Shown here: positions 7,005-9,351 of the stretch, piece by piece | How positions within the stretch are numbered: position 1 is the stretch's first letter | Layout: every line of letters starts with the position of its first letter | DNA from: DATGMP01 sp035293565 | GTDB taxonomy: Bacteria; Pseudomonadota; Alphaproteobacteria; BOG-932; Roseiterribacteraceae | Direction: 5' to 3' | Length of the DNA stretch: 9,351 bases | NCBI GenBank assembly: GCA_035293565.1 | Contig: DATGMP010000009.1 | Coordinates: 1 to 9,351 of the forward strand | Notes under the pieces: generated by a model | Seen by the model: only the letters and a program-made list of their open reading frames with translations | Told to the model about the DNA's origin: nothing | Database searches by the model: none | Position numbers and translations under genes: made by a program

Positions 7005-7235
7005 ATGCTCGTAGCAGACCGTATCGTCCGCCTGAAAACCGTTCTTGCCCGCACCGGCCTCAGCCGGTCCACCATCTACCGCAAGATCGCCGAGGGCACG
7101 TTCCCAGCCCAACTGAAAATCAGCATCAACGGCGCCGGCTGGCACGAATCCGACATCGACTGTTGGATCGCCGATCCCGCCGGCTGGCGGCCACCGGCAG
7201 CGGTAACCGACAGAATGAACGAGAGCCGCCCATAG
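7005..7235 (+). CDS. AlpA-family transcriptional regulator / excisionase-like protein
   Basis: A 76-residue protein with the AlpA (MerR-like winged helix) layout: a hydrophobic lead RIVRLKTVLARTGLSRSTIY forming the helix-turn-helix at about 6-25, the RKIAEGTFPAQLKIS turn and wing, then GWHESDIDCWI. AlpA proteins regulate integrase genes and act as excision factors in P4-like prophages and islands; this one sits beside the integrase, which supports that role. AGGAGG lies 10 bases before the ATG. Its stop is one base from the integrase stop on the other strand, so the two transcripts converge and could interfere with each other, a possible switch between retention and excision. Confidence 0.87.
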   Translation: MLVADRIVRLKTVLARTGLSRSTIYRKIAEGTFPAQLKISINGAGWHESDIDCWIADPAGWRPPAAVTDRMNESRP

Positions 7236-7236
7236 T

Positions 7237-8586
7237 TCAGAGATCGTCGTCCAGTTCGTCGTCGTGGACCTCGGCGGCGCGCTGCTTCGCGTCGGCGATC
7301 AGCTCTTTCGCGGATTCGCCCTTGGCCCAAGCGTCGAGCATGTCAGCCCAACACTGGAGCATGATCTTCCGTTCGGCGAGGTAGCGGTTGACGTTGTAGA
7401 CGGCCGCAATCCGGTTCCGAGGCGCGTGAGCCAAGCTCATCTCGATCCAGCGATCATCGAACTTGGCGCGGTTCAAGCCGGTCGAAAATGTGCGGCGCAG
7501 GTCGTGAACACCGAAGCTCTGAAAGTCAGGATCATCCGCGCGGATACGCTCCACAACCGTGTCGATCACGCGGTTGAGGGTGGCGTTACTGATCGGCGTG
7601 TCGCTGTCGTATCGGCCGGGGTGCAGGTATCGGCTGGCGCCGAACATGGTGCGAAACACGGTCAGAATGTCGAGCGCCTGATCGCTCAGCGGAACGACAT
7701 GCGCCTTGCCGGCCTTCATGCGCTCAGCTGGGATCGTCCAGCGCGCGGCGGCGAAGTCGATTTCCTTCCAAGTGGCGTCGATGAACTCCGACTTGCGGAC
7801 ACCGGTCATCAGGACAAACTTTACCGCTAAGCGCAGCGTGGGCGCTGCCGACACATGATCCAAGGCCGCCAGGACCGCGCGGACCTCGGATGGCGAAAGG
7901 GCACGCTCGCGCGGCTCGAAGGTGGCGATGGCGCTGGTACGGATCGACTCGGCCGGGTTGCTCACGTCCAGTCCGCTTCCCTGGGCATGGCGGAACACCA
8001 GCAACACGACCTCGCGGACATGCACGGCGACGGCCGGCCCGCGCTTCTCCTTAACCTCGTCGCACAGATGTTTGAGACGTTGCGGCGTCACCTCCCCCAG
8101 CTTGAGCTTCGATAACTCCCCCGCGATGGCGCGGTCATAGACAGACCGGCGCATCGCCAAAGTGCTGTCGGCCAGTTTCTCGGCTCCAGACTTGGGATCG
8201 GCTTTGTGCTTGAAGTAGGCTTCCGCCCACCCGCCGAACGTCAACGCCTCGGCTGACGCGGTGCGCTTCTCCACCTTGGCTTTCGACGGCGACTCTCCCC
8301 GCTCGACCTGACGCCGGGCGCGCGCGAGCAGCGACCTCGCCTCCGCAAGCGACACCTCCATGCCGTATTCCAGCGCGTCGGGCGCCCGTGTCAGCTTGCG
8401 CGCCGCCTCGGCGCTATATCGGCCGATGGTCAAGACCTCCTGCCGCCCGTTCACCCGGTACTGATACCGGAACGAGACGACCCCGGTCGGGGTGACGGCC
8501 GCGTACATCCCGTCGCGGTCCGTCACCTTGTAGAGCTTGGCCCTCGGCTTCAGATTTTTCAGTTCTTTATCAGTGAGTTCGCTCAT
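7237..8586 (-). CDS. int: P4-type tyrosine site-specific integrase
   Basis: A 449-residue tyrosine recombinase that would integrate and excise the element. Residues 1-110 are the N-terminal arm-binding domain of the P4/DUF4102 group (LTDKELKNLKPRAKLYKVTD and the SFRYQYRVNGRQEVLTIGRY sheet); a SAM-like core-binding domain follows at about 130-230. The catalytic domain carries Arg 264 (TGVRKSE), Lys 291 (RMKAGK), HDLRRT (His 361, Arg 364), His 387 (LAHAPRN) and the nucleophile Tyr 397 (AAVYN). All are present, so it is probably active. I chose ATG 8586 (MSELTDKE) because the family starts here; the frame stays open upstream to ATG 8820, but those 78 residues are not family-like and contain repeat and att-like DNA. 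The Shine-Dalgarno is weak. The C-terminus is an acidic tail (DDELDDDL). Confidence 0.93.
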   Translation of the reverse strand: MSELTDKELKNLKPRAKLYKVTDRDGMYAAVTPTGVVSFRYQYRVNGRQEVLTIGRYSAEAARKLTRAPDALEYGMEVSLAEARSLLARARRQVERGESPSKAKVEKRTASAEALTFGGWAEAYFKHKADPKSGAEKLADSTLAMRRSVYDRAIAGELSKLKLGEVTPQRLKHLCDEVKEKRGPAVAVHVREVVLLVFRHAQGSGLDVSNPAESIRTSAIATFEPRERALSPSEVRAVLAALDHVSAAPTLRLAVKFVLMTGVRKSEFIDATWKEIDFAAARWTIPAERMKAGKAHVVPLSDQALDILTVFRTMFGASRYLHPGRYDSDTPISNATLNRVIDTVVERIRADDPDFQSFGVHDLRRTFSTGLNRAKFDDRWIEMSLAHAPRNRIAAVYNVNRYLAERKIMLQCWADMLDAWAKGESAKELIADAKQRAAEVHDDELDDDL

Positions 8587-8611
8587 AAATCCGCATCCGG
8601 TCGGGGGCGAA

Positions 8612-8691
8612 CGGATACCATCAAGAGGCCCTGTTGGTATCGGAAGCCCGTTTTTCGACCATCCTGCGCCATACCAACATCGGTACCAACA
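8612..8691. promoter_or_regulatory. GTTGGTA repeat cluster upstream of the integrase gene
   Basis: TGTTGGTAT at 8632-8640 is matched by its exact reverse complement ATACCAACA at 8671-8679, and TACCAACA recurs at 8684-8691, 12 bp further on. A related GGATACCAT is at 8613-8621 and pairs with GGTATC at 8636-8641. Three or four copies of a short site between an integrase start and a candidate crossover core fit integrase arm-type sites or AlpA/repressor sites covering the int promoter. Which protein binds is unknown. Confidence 0.5.
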
Positions 8692-8806
8692 AAGTGGCTC
8701 GACTGGGGTGACACGCAGCGATACGGGGTGGGAAAAATAATCCTTGTCAGTCAAGAAGTTCGTGCGGTTTCTGGCACGGAGCGGGATGGTCTGAAACCAC
8801 CCTAAT

Positions 8807-8818
8807 TCACTCCCACTC
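8807..8818 (-). other. Candidate attachment core resembling the 3' end of guaA
   Basis: On the minus strand this reads GAGTGGGAGTGA, which as codons is Glu-Trp-Glu-stop, the standard C-terminus (IEWE) of GMP synthase. Integrative elements that insert at the end of guaA carry this kind of sequence as their core. It lies about 220 bp upstream of the integrase, as expected for an att site. However, the DNA to its right does not encode the rest of GMP synthase (an in-frame TGA and no GuaA residues), so this is not the guaA junction itself. It could be the distal core, a tandem-element junction or chance. Confidence 0.35.
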
Positions 8819-8868
8819 ATCCATTTTAAGTCATGCTAACGCGTTGAATTTCAGGCACAACTTTTTTT

Positions 8869-8885
8869 GATCGCGCAACGCGATC
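8869..8885. repeat. Inverted repeat GATCGCG-CAA-CGCGATC
   Basis: Two exact 7-bp arms around a 3-base loop, directly preceded on the plus strand by seven T residues. The T-run precedes the stem on plus, and reads as A on minus, so it does not make an intrinsic terminator in either direction. A protein-binding site is more likely. No nearby gene start supports a particular role. Confidence 0.5.
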
Positions 8886-9000
8886 CGAACTGCGAACCGA
8901 CAAAAATTTTCGGAGCTGATTTTCAACAAGAAATCGCGCGATTGCGATTCGAGCACGTTCCAGCAACTATCGACAACGATCGGTCGATTCTTCGCTTCGT

Positions 9001-9022
9001 CGTCACGCGGCGCGTCACGCGG
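9001..9022. repeat. Tandem direct repeat CGTCACGCGG, 12-bp period
   Basis: CGTCACGCGG occurs at 9001-9010 and 9013-9022, separated by CG. Two copies at near-helical spacing could be a binding site for a regulator of flanking genes, but two copies are too few to call an iteron array. Confidence 0.4.
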
Positions 9023-9191
9023 TCAGTGCTAGAAATACCGTCATCGCTTTAGCACGATCAGCAATCATTCGCCATCGGCTCGCGCTTCAAGTTTCTCGCT
9101 TAGTACCATCTGGATGGCGTGACGGCGTGATCGTCGTCACCGAACAAATGCTCGGCCGCGAACAACTCCTCGATCTCCCTGTTGCCCGGCA

Positions 9192-9225
9192 GGCGGGAGC
9201 GAGACTTACCCCCAAACCTCCCGCC
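9192..9225. repeat. 8-bp inverted repeat spanning the stop codon of the right-edge gene
   Basis: GGCGGGAG (9192-9199) and CTCCCGCC (9218-9225) are exact complements around 18 bases that include the TAA stop (9206-9208) of the leftward gene. A GC-rich mRNA hairpin here could slow the ribosome or stabilise the 3' end. There is no T-run after it, so it is not a typical intrinsic terminator. Confidence 0.4.
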
Positions 9226-9351
9226 ATGCGGCGAACTCGGACGCCCTGATCTGGTAGCGCGCGAAATTCCCTTCATGCAGACCGAGAAGCTCGCTCTCCG
9301 CTGTTTCGCGAAAGCGTTCGCGCTCCGCCGCATCGATGTGCTCGCTGGTCC
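9206..9351 (-). CDS. C-terminal end of an unrecognised protein, cut by the window edge
   Basis: The last 47 codons of a minus-strand gene, ending in TAA. The peptide has a charged amphipathic helix (HIDAAERERFRETAESELLG, about 4-23) followed by LHEGNFARYQIRASEFAAW and a Trp-rich end (REVWG). G/C-ending codons dominate, and the composition differs from the other frames over the same bases, so it looks like real coding sequence. The LHEGNxARY..SEFxAW pattern has the feel of a conserved alphaproteobacterial family, but I cannot name it. The frame at 9100-9333 overlapping it in another phase is considered a shadow in this part. Confidence 0.6.
   Translation of the reverse strand, partial: TSEHIDAAERERFRETAESELLGLHEGNFARYQIRASEFAAWREVWG

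Larger units (their letters stand above)
8821..9205. other. Non-coding, palindrome-rich region right of the integrase
   Basis: No convincing gene occurs in these 385 bp; the one open frame at 8867-9052 on the plus strand lacks a Shine-Dalgarno and family features. The first half is AT-richer than the rest of the window. It contains a T7 run (8862-8868), the inverted repeat GATCGCG-CAA-CGCGATC (8869-8885), AAAATTTT (8903-8910), the 12-bp palindrome AATCGCGCGATT (8932-8943) and a tandem repeat CGTCACGCGG (9001-9010, 9013-9022). On the minus strand an acidic frame to a TAA at 9100-9102 follows the stop at 9206; it may be chance. It could be attachment, regulatory or flanking chromosomal DNA. Confidence 0.5.

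Noticed and set aside
8771..8800. A tRNA 3'-end-like stretch on the minus strand (CCCGCTCCGTGCCA)
   Set aside because: The preceding bases do not form a T-arm with a TTCRANY loop, and no cloverleaf can be drawn, so it is not a tRNA fragment I can support.
8587..8820. Upstream extension of the integrase to ATG 8820
   Set aside because: The extra 78 residues lack family similarity and overlap repeat and att-like sequences; the P4-type N-terminal domain begins properly at 8586.
8862..8885. T-run plus hairpin as an intrinsic terminator
   Set aside because: The T-run precedes the stem on the plus strand and is an A-run after the stem on the minus strand, so neither transcript has a stem followed by U residues.
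8867..9052. A 61-codon plus-strand frame
   Set aside because: No Shine-Dalgarno, built across palindromes in AT-richer DNA, and no recognisable domain.
1..9351. CRISPR arrays, rRNA, tRNA or insertion-sequence transposase genes
   Set aside because: No regularly spaced long direct repeats, no RNA gene signatures and no transposase motifs were seen on either strand.

Overview
The window reads as part of an integrated, mobilisable genetic element in a high-GC alphaproteobacterium. A Sphingomonadales or related host is plausible, but only by inference: the codons end mostly in G or C, and the transfer genes are of the Agrobacterium Ti type (TraA/TraC/TraD) common in that class. There are no rRNA or tRNA genes, CRISPR arrays or recognisable insertion sequences.

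Layout, left to right. (1) Positions 1-1200, minus strand: a Phd/YefM-type antitoxin gene overlaps by 4 bp the start of a type I DNA methyltransferase gene (hsdM). hsdM breaks off at about position 95, before its NPPY catalytic motif, so it is a remnant. The first codons of another gene, with its own Shine-Dalgarno and operator-like repeats, begin right at the break and run off the left edge. (2) Positions 1201-1489: the divergent intergenic region, with a perfect 11-bp inverted repeat and a duplicated operator-like block. (3) Positions 1490-3210, plus strand: a complete AbiE type IV toxin-antitoxin operon (abiEi then abiEii, start/stop overlap GTGA). (4) Positions 3255-3801, minus strand: traD and traC. 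(5) Positions 3802-3952: the traC/traA divergent gap, with a stem-loop and a TTATACGTCG core that make it the likely oriT. (6) Positions 3953-6874, plus strand: TraA relaxase-helicase. (7) Positions 7005-8586: a small AlpA-family regulator (plus) converging, one base apart, on a P4-type tyrosine integrase (minus). (8) Positions 8587-8820: integrase upstream DNA with three GTTGGTA-type repeats and a 12-bp motif identical in form to the end of a guaA gene, a candidate attachment core. (9) Positions 8821-9351: AT-richer, palindrome-rich non-coding DNA, then the C-terminal end of an unrecognised gene at the right edge.

How it fits together: the integrase and AlpA (a likely excision/integrase control factor) would handle insertion and excision. 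TraA acting at oriT, with TraC and TraD as accessory proteins, would process DNA for transfer. No coupling protein (traG) or type IV secretion genes are visible, so the element would either use a helper's channel or carry those genes outside the window. The AbiE toxin-antitoxin and restriction remnant occupy the place after traD where traG follows in Ti-type loci, which looks like a defence/stability cargo bay. I did not find a clearly new system. The most unusual points are the cargo placement, the Phd antitoxin coupled to hsdM with no toxin, the duplicated AbiEi operator overlapping its own start codon, and the candidate oriT and att sites.
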